Assembly (NCBI GenBank): GCA_963832965.1
Contig: CAWHVW010000002.1
Location: 1,302,001-1,366,000, forward strand
Source of the DNA: CAWACP01 sp963832965
GTDB lineage: Bacteria > Acidobacteriota > Terriglobia > Bryobacterales > Bryobacteraceae
DNA length: 64,000 bases
Reading direction: 5' to 3'
Shown: piece by piece, positions 9,650-17,264 of the stretch
How positions within the stretch are numbered: position 1 is the first letter of the stretch
Layout of the letters: the number at the start of each line of letters is the position of its first letter
Program-made: the position numbers and the translations under genes
Notes under the pieces: model-generated
Told to the model about the DNA's origin: nothing
What the model saw: the letters and a program-made list of their open reading frames with translations, nothing else
Database searches by the model: none

Positions 9650-9674
9650 CCGCTCCGTTACCGTCGCGGTTCAG
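9650..9674 (+). repeat. REP-like repeat, right flank of the transposase gene
   Basis: A copy of the 25-bp element (begins CCGCTCCGTTACCGT, ends GTTCAG), 8 bp after the transposase stop codon and inverted relative to the copy at 9113-9137. Confidence 0.75.
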
Positions 9675-9690
9675 AAGTGCCGCATGAGCT

Positions 9691-9724
9691 CAGAGGTGTG
9701 CAGAGGTGTACACGCAGAGGTGTG
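9691..9724 (+). repeat. three direct copies of CAGAGGTGT
   Basis: CAGAGGTGTG (9691), CAGAGGTGTA (9701) and CAGAGGTGTG (9715) stand in tandem with a 4-bp insertion before the third. They lie between the REP copy and the convergent ABC ATPase gene. No function is evident. Confidence 0.5.
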
Positions 9725-9735
9725 AGCGCTCGTGA

Positions 9736-10467
9736 TTACGCGCTTTGACCGGCCGCCGGCACCGGCGCCCAGTCCTCCGGCACCTGGCCTTCCGGCAGGA
9801 GCAGGCCCTTTTCCAGATGGCGGATGCGGGTGGCGAACTTCGCCGCGTGCGGGTCGTGAGTCACCATCACGATGGTCTTGCCAAATTCCTTGTTCAGCCG
9901 CGACAACATGGTCAGCACTTCCTGAGCGGAGGTGGCATCAAGGTTGCCCGTGGGTTCGTCGGCGAGGATGAAGTCCGGGTCGGTGACGATCGCCCGGGCA
10001 ATGGCCACGCGTTGTTCCTGGCCGCCCGAAAGCTGCTTCGGCAAGTGGCCCAGACGGTCGCCGAGTCCCACCAGTTGCAGCGCTGTGGTGGCGTGCTCAA
10101 GGCGCGCCTTCTTCTTCAAATTGGTCAGCTTCAGGGGCAGTTCCACGTTCTCCAGCGCGCTGAGAACGGGAATCAGATTGAACGACTGAAAGATGAACCC
10201 GATATGGATGTTGCGCCAATGGGCGATCTGGCTGTCGCTCAGCGCGCGCAAATCCTGGCCGAGGACGCGAATCTCGCCATTGCTGGGCCGGTCCATGGCC
10301 GCGATCAGGTGCAGCAGCGTGGATTTCCCGGAACCGGACGGCCCCATGAGCGCGACAAAATCGCCTTTATAAATGTCGATATCCACGTTCTCGAGAGCGA
10401 TGACGCGAAACTCGTCGCGAACGTATTCCTTGGTCAGTTGCCGTGTCTGAATGACTATGTCGCTCAT
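9736..10467 (-). CDS. ABC transporter ATP-binding protein, MacB/LolD type
   Basis: A 243-residue ATPase with Walker A GPSGSGKS, Q-loop IFQSFNL, signature LSGGQEQR, Walker B FILADEPTGNLD and H-loop MVTHDPHAA. It is the last gene of a four-gene operon read leftward from 14248: two FtsX-type permeases, a membrane-fusion adaptor and this ATPase. The adaptor gene ends 5 bp upstream. The set matches a MacAB-type tripartite exporter with split permeases. The exported substrate is unknown. Confidence 0.87.
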   Translation of the reverse strand: MSDIVIQTRQLTKEYVRDEFRVIALENVDIDIYKGDFVALMGPSGSGKSTLLHLIAAMDRPSNGEIRVLGQDLRALSDSQIAHWRNIHIGFIFQSFNLIPVLSALENVELPLKLTNLKKKARLEHATTALQLVGLGDRLGHLPKQLSGGQEQRVAIARAIVTDPDFILADEPTGNLDATSAQEVLTMLSRLNKEFGKTIVMVTHDPHAAKFATRIRHLEKGLLLPEGQVPEDWAPVPAAGQSA

Positions 10468-10472
10468 GTTCG

Positions 10473-11813
10473 TTATGCCTTCACCCGCACCTTTTGTCCG
10501 TCTTTCAAATCCGCCGGCGGATTCACCACGATGTCCTCTCCGCCAATCAAGCCGTTTTCGACCACCACGCCCTGGGCATTGGTGCCGCCCAGTTTCACCG
10601 GACGCCGCAGCGCTGTCTGGTCGTCGGTGATCACGAACACCGCGTTGTCGCGCACGGCGGACGCCGGGATCACCACCATCGCCTGGGAGGGCGCGCCCGC
10701 GGTGGCCTTCGCGTCGCCCAGAAAAGCTACGCTGGCGTTCATCTCCGGCCGCAGATAGGAGTCCGGATGCAAGACCTGCACTTTCACCTGGACGGTGGCC
10801 TTCTGCCGGTTGGCTTCCGGAGAAATCTGTTCGATCACGCCGTCGTAGCGGCGGTCGGGATAAGCATCGGTGGTGACAGTGCCGCGCGTTTTCGGGCCGA
10901 GTTTCGAAAAATCGTTCTGGTTAATGTCCAGCTCCACCTGCAGGTCGTTCAGGTCGGCCAGCTCCACCACGTATCCCTTGGCGCCCTTGTCGCCCACCAT
11001 GCCGGTGGTTACAAACTCGCCTTTCTCCACGTTGCGGTCCAGAATGGTCCCGGTCACCGGCGCGGTGATCACCGTATCGTCGAGCTGCGTTTTCGCGTAA
11101 TCCACCGAGCCCTGGGCCTGCTGCACCTGGCCGCGCATGGCCTCGATTTCCTCGTGACGCGGACCCAGTTTCGCCAAATCGTACGTTCGCTGCAGCGACG
11201 ACACGCGCGATGCCGCGTCATCGTATTTCGACTGTGCGTCATCGAGCTGCTGCCGCGGAAACACGCCCTGTTTCACCAGCTCCTGAGTACGCTTCAAGGT
11301 AACTTCAGCGTCGGCGAGGTCGGCTTTGGCCTGCTCCACGTCCGCTTTCGCCTTGGCGATCTCCTCCGGGCGCGACCCGTTTTCCAGTTCAGCCAGGTGC
11401 GCTTTCAGGTTGTCGAGCTGACCCTGCGCTTCCAGCAATTGCGCGCGATATTCCTGATCCTCCAGGCGAACCAGCACTTCGCCCTGGGTTACGTGATCGC
11501 CCTTGTCCACGCCAATCCAGGAAACTTTGCCGACCACCTTCGCGGCGACGTCGATGGTGTGCGCGGCGATGATGTAACCGGTAGCGTTCAGAATCACCGG
11601 GTCGGAAGAGCCGGCCCCGGAAGTCATGGCATGCACCCGCACCGTCTCCACTTCGGTTGTGGCGGCGTTCAGCCGGTTCCAGGCAAGCGCGGCGGCGCCC
11701 ACCAGCACGAAGAAAACGATGCCGGCGATGATGAACCGCGTGGCCCAGGGCGAGGGCTCCGTGGAGCGCTTCTGCGAACGGTCGATCTTGAGGTTTCCGA
11801 GTTGTGGTTCCAT
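10473..11813 (-). CDS. periplasmic adaptor (HlyD/MacA-like) of an ABC efflux system
   Basis: A 446-residue protein with one N-terminal membrane helix (FIIAGIVFFVLVGAAALAW), a split lipoyl/barrel-sandwich domain (GKVSWIGVDKGDHVTQGEVL and later TAPVTGTILDRNVEKGEFV), and a long coiled coil between them rich in A, E, K and Q. The C-terminal beta-barrel domains end in NPPADLKDGQKVRVKA. This is the membrane-fusion layout of MacA-like adaptors, which link the inner-membrane ABC pump to an outer-membrane channel. No TolC-like gene is present here. The frame is open further upstream, but ATG 11813 (MEPQLGN) gives the normal short N-terminus and keeps the upstream repeat non-coding. Confidence 0.87.
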   Translation of the reverse strand: MEPQLGNLKIDRSQKRSTEPSPWATRFIIAGIVFFVLVGAAALAWNRLNAATTEVETVRVHAMTSGAGSSDPVILNATGYIIAAHTIDVAAKVVGKVSWIGVDKGDHVTQGEVLVRLEDQEYRAQLLEAQGQLDNLKAHLAELENGSRPEEIAKAKADVEQAKADLADAEVTLKRTQELVKQGVFPRQQLDDAQSKYDDAASRVSSLQRTYDLAKLGPRHEEIEAMRGQVQQAQGSVDYAKTQLDDTVITAPVTGTILDRNVEKGEFVTTGMVGDKGAKGYVVELADLNDLQVELDINQNDFSKLGPKTRGTVTTDAYPDRRYDGVIEQISPEANRQKATVQVKVQVLHPDSYLRPEMNASVAFLGDAKATAGAPSQAMVVIPASAVRDNAVFVITDDQTALRRPVKLGGTNAQGVVVENGLIGGEDIVVNPPADLKDGQKVRVKA

Positions 11814-11821
11814 TTCTATTT

Positions 11822-11898
11822 CAGCCGCCGATGAACGCAGGTGAACACCGATAAGATGCTTGCCGCGATGCGTGTCCATTCGTGTTCATTCGTGGCCA
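11822..11898. repeat. intergenic repeat of the GTTCATTCGTGG type
   Basis: The ~77-bp gap inside the export operon carries GATGAACGCAGGTGAACACC and, 24 bases on, GTGTCCATTCGTGTTCATTC. It contains short direct repeats of TTCATTCGTG and TCCATTCGTG. From memory, sequences of this kind recur between genes in several bacterial phyla. No coding potential is seen. Confidence 0.45.
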
Positions 11899-11917
11899 GT
11901 CTTTCCTCCGCATCCTG

Positions 11918-13081
11918 TTATGTCTCCCGAAGCGCGATCAGGATCTCCTTCTTTGCCGCCATTCTGGCCGGCAGCAAGCCGCCCAGGGCGCCCATGAGTA
12001 ACGCGAAAGCCACGCCGGTGATCATGATCGGAATGGTCACCCGGAAGTTAAAAGCGATCTCGCTGAAGGTCATGAAGTTCCCGATTCCGGTCTCCACATT
12101 ATTCAGCGGCAGCGCCAGCAGGCATCCCAGCAGCCCGCCCAGCACCGAAAGAAGCAACGATTCCAGAAAGAAGCTGAACAGAATGCTCGACCGCGAGAAG
12201 CCCAACACGCGCAAGGTTCCGATCTCCGTGGAGCGGCGCGCCACCGCGGCGTACATCGTATTCATGGCCGCGAAGCTGCTGCCCACCGCCATGATGATGG
12301 AGACGAAAATGCCCAGCGCCTGCAGCGGGGCGCCCGATACGGTTTGCTCGTCGTAGTATTCCTGTTCGGTGATGGCCTTCACGTTCAGCCGCTGATCGTC
12401 ATTGAGGGAGTTCACGAGCGCGGGAATAGTGGCAAGATCGGTGGCTTGCACCAACACCGAGCTCAGGCCATCCTGGCGGTTGAAGTCAGAGCTGACCTGG
12501 CCGAGATCGCCCCAGATTTCGCTGTTCAGCGCGGACTGGCCACCATCCATCACGCCCACCACGGTCCACAGGCCTTTGCCGAAGCGGAGCTGGTTGCCCA
12601 GGTGAGCCGCCGGATAACGCTTCGCAGTCGACTTTCCGACCACGATCTCGCGCTGGCCTGGCTGGAACCACCTTCCGTGGATCAGTTGCAGATTGCGCAT
12701 TCCGACTCCGAGCGTGGTGAGCCCGCGCAGCGTCACGTTCATTCCGGTCGGACTATCGATGCTGGGAAGGTTGATGACGGTGACCATCTCCAGCGAAGCC
12801 ATGGGCTCGCCCGAAGAAGAAACCGCGATGCCCGGTTTTGCCTTCAAATCCTGATATACGTCGCGCGTGATCGCGCTGTTCAATTCCGATGTGCCGCCCA
12901 CTCGCAGCACCAAAATGTGCAACGGGTTGGCGCTGCTGCGGAACGCGGTTCGCAGACCGCTGACCAGCGCCATTACGGCCAGAAGAACCGCCACGGTGAG
13001 GGCGATTCCCAAAGCCGTCATCGCCGTGGTGGTGCGCCGGACTACCAGGTTGCGGAGGTTATAGGCAATAGGAATGGCCAT
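11918..13081 (-). CDS. ABC transporter permease (FtsX/MacB type)
   Basis: A 387-residue protein with one N-terminal helix (TALGIALTVAVLLAVMALVSGL), a large periplasmic domain, and three C-terminal helices from about residue 250. The last helix is followed by GGLLPARMAAKKEILIALRET. This is the FtsX/DUF214 topology, and GLLPARMAAK is the usual end of the family. It starts 9 bp after the stop of the other permease gene. The two permeases probably form a heterodimer driven by the ATPase at 9736. Confidence 0.87.
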   Translation of the reverse strand: MAIPIAYNLRNLVVRRTTTAMTALGIALTVAVLLAVMALVSGLRTAFRSSANPLHILVLRVGGTSELNSAITRDVYQDLKAKPGIAVSSSGEPMASLEMVTVINLPSIDSPTGMNVTLRGLTTLGVGMRNLQLIHGRWFQPGQREIVVGKSTAKRYPAAHLGNQLRFGKGLWTVVGVMDGGQSALNSEIWGDLGQVSSDFNRQDGLSSVLVQATDLATIPALVNSLNDDQRLNVKAITEQEYYDEQTVSGAPLQALGIFVSIIMAVGSSFAAMNTMYAAVARRSTEIGTLRVLGFSRSSILFSFFLESLLLSVLGGLLGCLLALPLNNVETGIGNFMTFSEIAFNFRVTIPIMITGVAFALLMGALGGLLPARMAAKKEILIALRET

Positions 13082-13090
13082 GGTGGTCTC

Positions 13091-14248
13091 CTACCCGGTA
13101 TAGCGGAGCGAATCCAGAATCGACGTTTTGGAGGCGCTCCAGGCTGGCGCCAGCGAACTCACCAGCCCGATGAACAGGGCCACGCCCAGCGCCGTCGCGG
13201 CCACGCCGGATGAGAACGACAGATCGTGAAAGAACCCGGCCATCATCGGCGCGCGCTTTACGCTGCTGCACAGGAACGCCGCGAGCAGTGAACCCAGTAC
13301 TCCCCCGGTCCCGGCAATGAATACCGCCTCGCCAACGATGATGCTGAGGATGTTGCCGGTGGTGAATCCCAGGGTCTTGAGAATTCCCACCTCGCGAACG
13401 CGCTCGCGCACGGACATCGAGATGGTGTTGGCGGAGACCAGCAGAATGGTGAACGTGACCGCGCCGCAAATAGCCGCGAGGAACAGTCTCAGGTTGCCGA
13501 GGAACGAGATGAAGCTCAGCGCAAAGGCCTTTTCGGACTCGCTCTTGGTGGGATACGGCGAATTGGCGAACTCGTCGTCAATCTCTTTGGACACGCGCGG
13601 GACATCCGCCGCGCTGTCCGCCTCCACCCAGAAGGCTCCAATCAGGTCTTCCCGGCCGGTGCCCTGCATGGACTGCCGGATGTACTCGTTATCGAAGTAC
13701 AGGGTGTCGGTGTCCTCCGGGTCGTCGTAAATGCCCACCAGCGTTAGTTCCGCGTTCATGGGGAAGATGTCGCCGACGATGGTGATGCGGTCGCCGATCT
13801 TCCAGTCGTACTTTTTGGCCAGGGTGACGCCGGCAATGGCCCCCGTGCGCAAATGCTGGAACGCGTGTTTCTGATCGTCCGGCATTTGCAGCTCCGGCTT
13901 GAGTTTGAAGAATTCGTCCGGTTCCACGGCAAGCCGCGCGAAGAAGTTCTTGGGATCCTTATATACGCCGCCGAACCACTGGTACGTGGAAACGGCCCGC
14001 ACGCCGGGCATCTGCCGGATGCGCGCTTCGAACGCCGAAGGCAGCGGCACGGTCAGCGAAACCTTATGGTGGACGATCAGGCGCAACGCTTGCGCGGGAC
14101 TGGGCTGGTCGGAAAGAAACAACGCGCGGTACATCGCCATCAGCACGCCCAGAAGACACAGCGACACGGCGATGCTGATGATGGTAAGTGTGCTCCGGCG
14201 CCGGTTGCGGAGACCGCTCTTGACGATGAATGACAGATGTCGGAACAT
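13091..14248 (-). CDS. ABC transporter permease (FtsX/MacB type), first gene of the operon
   Basis: A 385-residue protein starting MFRHLSFIVKSGLRNRRRSTLTIISIAVSL, cut into two parts here as MFRHLSFIVKSGLRN and RRRSTLTIISIAVSL. It has one N-terminal helix, a periplasmic domain, then three C-terminal helices ending in APAWSASKTSILDSLRYTG. It shares topology but little sequence with the permease at 11918. As the promoter-proximal gene it may carry the operon promoter in 14249-14357, but I see no convincing -10/-35 pair there. Confidence 0.86.
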   Translation of the reverse strand: MFRHLSFIVKSGLRNRRRSTLTIISIAVSLCLLGVLMAMYRALFLSDQPSPAQALRLIVHHKVSLTVPLPSAFEARIRQMPGVRAVSTYQWFGGVYKDPKNFFARLAVEPDEFFKLKPELQMPDDQKHAFQHLRTGAIAGVTLAKKYDWKIGDRITIVGDIFPMNAELTLVGIYDDPEDTDTLYFDNEYIRQSMQGTGREDLIGAFWVEADSAADVPRVSKEIDDEFANSPYPTKSESEKAFALSFISFLGNLRLFLAAICGAVTFTILLVSANTISMSVRERVREVGILKTLGFTTGNILSIIVGEAVFIAGTGGVLGSLLAAFLCSSVKRAPMMAGFFHDLSFSSGVAATALGVALFIGLVSSLAPAWSASKTSILDSLRYTG

Positions 14249-14357
14249 GCCTGACAGGGAACCCCTTGCGACGATGCGCCCTTTGTATTTCTTATTCTAG
14301 TCTAGCCAGCGTTTTCCCTCGCGCCATCGGGCATCGGCCAACGGCAGGGGAACGCCG

Positions 14358-14807
14358 GTGAGCGCCGACGAACAATTCATGAGCGCCGCGCTGGAACTGG
14401 CCCGGCGGGCCGGAGAGGCTGGGGAGGTGCCGGTGGGCGCCGTCGCGGTGCGGGAAGGCCGTGTGATCGGCAGCGGCTCCAATTCGCCCATCAGCCGCAA
14501 CGACCCGACCGCGCACGCCGAAATGCTGGCCCTGCGCGGGGCGGCGGGGACCCTGGGGAACTACCGCCTCGAGGATGTAACCCTGTACGTGACTCTCGAG
14601 CCCTGCGTGATGTGCGCGGGAGCGCTGGTGCAGGCGCGGGTGCGCCGTCTGGTGTTTGGTGCGCGGGACCTGCGATTTGGGGGCGTGCGCGCGAAGTTCC
14701 GGCTGGCCGATTCGGAATTGCTGAACCATCGCGTGGAGGTGGTGGAGGGAATCCTCGCGGCGGAGTGCCTGGAACTGCTGCGGGGTTTCTTCGACGCGCG
14801 CCGATGA
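14358..14807 (+). CDS. tadA: tRNA-specific adenosine deaminase
   Basis: A 149-residue protein with the cytidine/deoxycytidylate deaminase zinc motifs TAHAEML (His plus catalytic Glu) and PCVMCAGAL (two Cys ligands). The family-typical RVRRLVFGARD and GG(V)RAKF stretches come in between. TadA converts adenosine to inosine at the wobble position of tRNA-Arg and is usually essential. The length is normal. The start is GTG, preceded by a purine-rich CAGGGGAA. It stands alone on this strand. Confidence 0.9.
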   Translation: MSADEQFMSAALELARRAGEAGEVPVGAVAVREGRVIGSGSNSPISRNDPTAHAEMLALRGAAGTLGNYRLEDVTLYVTLEPCVMCAGALVQARVRRLVFGARDLRFGGVRAKFRLADSELLNHRVEVVEGILAAECLELLRGFFDARR

Positions 14808-14824
14808 GGGCGATGGGGGGTGAC

Positions 14825-14919
14825 GGGGACAGACGGATGCGTCCCCATCGATGTGGGAACGGTGGTTGGGATGTGCTTACTGGGACGCATTCGTCTGTCC
14901 CCCACATTCGTCTGTCCCC
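14825..14919. repeat. inverted copies of a GGGGACAGACGG-type repeat
   Basis: GGGGACAGACGG followed by ATGCGTCCCC (14825-14846) faces GGGACGCATTCGTCTGTCCC (14882-14901). A further ATTCGTCTGTCCCC ends at 14919. A related copy occurs at 37475-37497. It lies between the convergent tadA and zinc-protein genes and could act as a transcription end, although no U-run follows. Confidence 0.6.
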
Positions 14920-14926
14920 TTTTCTT

Positions 14927-15478
14927 TCACGCGGCCACGGGCGGGCGGATGGGCGCTTCGGTAGCCAACTGGAAACGCGGACGCGCAGCGGTTTCCCTCG
15001 TACATCCGCCGAAATATTCGTCCAGGGGATAGAGACCGTAGGGCTGCAGCTCGCGAAACACGCGTCCCAGACGCTGCTGAATTCTGTACACCTCGTGGAA
15101 GAAACTGCCGCGATCCATCCCCAGCTTCCCGCAGCAGAGCCTCCAGTCCGCGCCCAACAGGTAGTGAAGCTTGAAGATGCGGTATTCGAATTCGTCGAGA
15201 ACGCGGCGGCTGACAAGGCAGAAGTCGGCGATAAATTCCTCGTCTTTGCGGCTCCAGATGGTTTTTCGCTGACCTCCGCTATTGGCTTCGATGGAGATGC
15301 GGCTCATGGACCTCGTTGCCGTGGAGCAATGGCGAAAGTGCGCGTAGCAGGCGCGAAAAACCGCCCGCAAAACGCAGTTGCAGGGCGCTTCGTCGTTCAA
15401 AGCGCGAAATCCCAAACCGCGGCATTGGGCGCAGGTGGGCGCCGCGAGGGGGAGTGCGTCGGATCGTGTCCAATTCAT
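14927..15478 (-). CDS. uncharacterised protein with a CxxC zinc-like motif and HTH-like C-terminus
   Basis: About 183 residues from ATG 15478, which has an AAGGAAAAG sequence about 7-12 bases upstream. The N-terminus has CAQCRGLGF and CNCVLRAVFRAC, resembling one repeat of a DnaJ-type CxxCxGxG zinc site. The C-terminal part is helical and resembles the sigma-70 region 4 type of helix-turn-helix (DWRLCCGKLGMDRGSFFHEV). I cannot name the family. It is divergent from the small XRE-like gene at 15761, across a 282-bp gap with inverted repeats. A regulatory role is an inference. Confidence 0.6.
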   Translation of the reverse strand: MNWTRSDALPLAAPTCAQCRGLGFRALNDEAPCNCVLRAVFRACYAHFRHCSTATRSMSRISIEANSGGQRKTIWSRKDEEFIADFCLVSRRVLDEFEYRIFKLHYLLGADWRLCCGKLGMDRGSFFHEVYRIQQRLGRVFRELQPYGLYPLDEYFGGCTRETAARPRFQLATEAPIRPPVAA

Positions 15479-15589
15479 AGACGTTAACTTTTCCTTTCCG
15501 GGAGAATCCCGCTCGGAGCCGGTCCCGAGCCGGTGTGAATCGATGCTACGTCGCGGCAAAAGTCCGTCAACCTGCGATGAATTAAAACT

Positions 15590-15619
15590 CTACTAGCTGG
15601 TAGTAGTACCTTCAGTACT
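15590..15619. promoter_or_regulatory. two adjacent inverted repeats, possible operator
   Basis: CTACTA-N5-TAGTAG (15590-15606) is followed with a 2-bp overlap by AGTAC-N5-GTACT (15605-15619). Both have 5-base spacers. They lie in the gap between the divergent zinc-motif gene (start 15478) and the XRE-like gene (start 15761). The rest of this 282-bp gap shows nothing recognisable. Confidence 0.45.
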
Positions 15620-15760
15620 CTGGTAATAAGCCCCACATAACCAGCGATTTGCGATCCTTCGGAAGACCGGAAAAATGCGCCAAAAGCGACCCGGTAATTG
15701 TTCCAGCATGGGCGCGTTTTGGAGCGCACCTATTTCAGCTTGAAATATCCGGGATAGTTA

Positions 15761-16012
15761 ATGTTATTTGCGCAGTTGAGTTCGCATTTACTGGAGCACG
15801 CGCGCGAAAGAGTCCGCAACGGCGATTTTACGGAGCGCGGTCTGGCCCGCTTCCTCGGAATTTCGCAGCCGCACGCGCATAACGTTCTCAAGGGGGTCCG
15901 GCCGTTGACGCCGGAGTTGTTCGACACTATGCTGAAGCGGTTCGGCATGGATCTGCTGGATCTCTATTCGAAGGCGGAGATTGACGTTTATCTGGCGCGG
16001 CACAGACGCTGA
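15761..16012 (+). CDS. small XRE-like helix-turn-helix protein
   Basis: An 83-residue protein whose centre, RGLARFLGISQPHAHNVLKG, has the helix-turn-helix pattern of Cro/C1-type regulators. A short C-terminal helical part (PELFDTMLKRFGMDLLDLY) follows. There is no second domain, so it may act as a dimeric repressor. It faces the zinc-motif gene across the inverted repeats at 15590-15619, which are candidate binding sites. A REP copy lies 48 bp after its stop codon. Confidence 0.7.
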   Translation: MLFAQLSSHLLEHARERVRNGDFTERGLARFLGISQPHAHNVLKGVRPLTPELFDTMLKRFGMDLLDLYSKAEIDVYLARHRR

Positions 16013-16060
16013 AGCCGGCCACGGCGGGAAGCAGCGGGCTACGGAACAGACTTCCGGCCT

Positions 16061-16084
16061 CCGCTCCGTCACCGTGCGGTTCAG
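16061..16084 (+). repeat. REP-like repeat
   Basis: CCGCTCCGTCACCGT then GCGGTTCAG, which is the 25-bp element with one base missing. It is downstream of the XRE-like gene and in the same orientation as that gene. Confidence 0.7.
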
Positions 16085-16100
16085 TAGCTACTTGCGCCCG

Positions 16101-17264
16101 TTAATGGCCGGCGACCTGCCGGTAGGTTTCCAGAACCTGCGATGCGGTGCTTTGCCAACTGAAACGGCGTGATTGTTCGTACCCTCGGGCGATCACCCGC
16201 TGGCGCAGGTCCGGGTCCAGCAGAACTTCTCGTATGCCGCGGGCGATGTCGAACACGTTTTCCGGGTTTACGATGACCGCCGCCTCGCCAATCACTTCCG
16301 GAAGGGCGCTGACGTTGGATGCCACCACCGGCGCGCCGCAGCACATGGCCTCCAGCGGCGGCAGTCCGAATCCTTCATATAGCGACGGAAAGACGAACGC
16401 CTGTGCGGTCTGGTACAGACATCGCAGCGCCTCAATGGGCACGAACCCCAGGAACCGCACCACGTGTTCCGCCCGGGTCTTGATGACGGCGTGGCGGACC
16501 GCCGGGAAATGGGAAATTTCGTCGCCAATGATGATGAGGTGCAAATTGTGGAAGTAGGGGTGGTCCTTCAACTCCCCGCGCACCACGGCGAACGCTTCCA
16601 CCAGCCGGGGGATGTTCTTCTGCGGGCGAATGTTGCCCGCATACAGCAGGAACGGGTAACTAATCTGATAACGGTCCATGATGCGCTGGAGGCGCGGCTG
16701 GTATTGAACGCCGGTTTCATCGAGGCAGTGGATGGCCGAGGGGCCGGGCTCCAGAAAGGCCGGGTCGGGCGCATTGTAGATGGTGCGGATGTGCTCGGCC
16801 GGAATTCCGAGGACGCCTTCGACGTCCCGGCGGGTGGCGTTGGAAACGGTCATCACGCGAGCGGCCCGCAACAGGCCGCGCCGGAAGCGCAGCAGCCTCA
16901 TATTATTGCGGAACCCGGGAGCATTATCGTAGAGGATGCGGCTCATGTCGTGAACGGTGACCACGTAGGGCCGGGGCATGAGCAGGGGGACCGAGTTGAG
17001 CGGAATGTGGAACAAGTTGGCGCTGAGCCCGCGCAGGAACAGCGAATAGGAAAGACCCACCGCGTTTCCTCCCGGATTTTTGTAAACCGCGTAATCGAAG
17101 TTCGCCGGCAGGCGCGCAAATTCGGGTGGCTCGGCTTCGGTGGCGATGAGCGTGTAGCGGTTCTCGCGATCGAGATCGCCGAGGGCCCGCACCAGATTCC
17201 GGATGTAGGTGCCGATACCGAAATCGCGCAGGTGGCGGATGTCGATCCCGATATGCAGGGGCAT
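16101..17264 (-). CDS. glycosyltransferase family 1/4 (GT-B fold)
   Basis: A 387-residue protein with an N-terminal GIDIRHLRDFGIGTYIRNL (acceptor domain). The C-terminal donor-binding motifs are LLYAGNIRPQKNIPRLVEAF and FPSLYEGFGLPPLEAMCCG, with the E-x7-E type arrangement of GT4 retaining glycosyltransferases. It probably adds a sugar to a surface polysaccharide or lipid, with donor and acceptor unknown. Its start codon directly abuts the glyA stop codon, so the two are co-transcribed. Confidence 0.86.
   Translation of the reverse strand: MPLHIGIDIRHLRDFGIGTYIRNLVRALGDLDRENRYTLIATEAEPPEFARLPANFDYAVYKNPGGNAVGLSYSLFLRGLSANLFHIPLNSVPLLMPRPYVVTVHDMSRILYDNAPGFRNNMRLLRFRRGLLRAARVMTVSNATRRDVEGVLGIPAEHIRTIYNAPDPAFLEPGPSAIHCLDETGVQYQPRLQRIMDRYQISYPFLLYAGNIRPQKNIPRLVEAFAVVRGELKDHPYFHNLHLIIIGDEISHFPAVRHAVIKTRAEHVVRFLGFVPIEALRCLYQTAQAFVFPSLYEGFGLPPLEAMCCGAPVVASNVSALPEVIGEAAVIVNPENVFDIARGIREVLLDPDLRQRVIARGYEQSRRFSWQSTASQVLETYRQVAGH

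Noticed and set aside
9113..9674. Reading the transposase unit as an active IS200/IS605 element
   Set aside because: There is a single gene with REP ends, no accessory tnpB, and the same ends occur widely without the gene. REP-associated is the better reading.
9691..9724. Short CRISPR-like direct repeats
   Set aside because: Units are 9-10 bp with almost no spacers, so this is not a CRISPR array.
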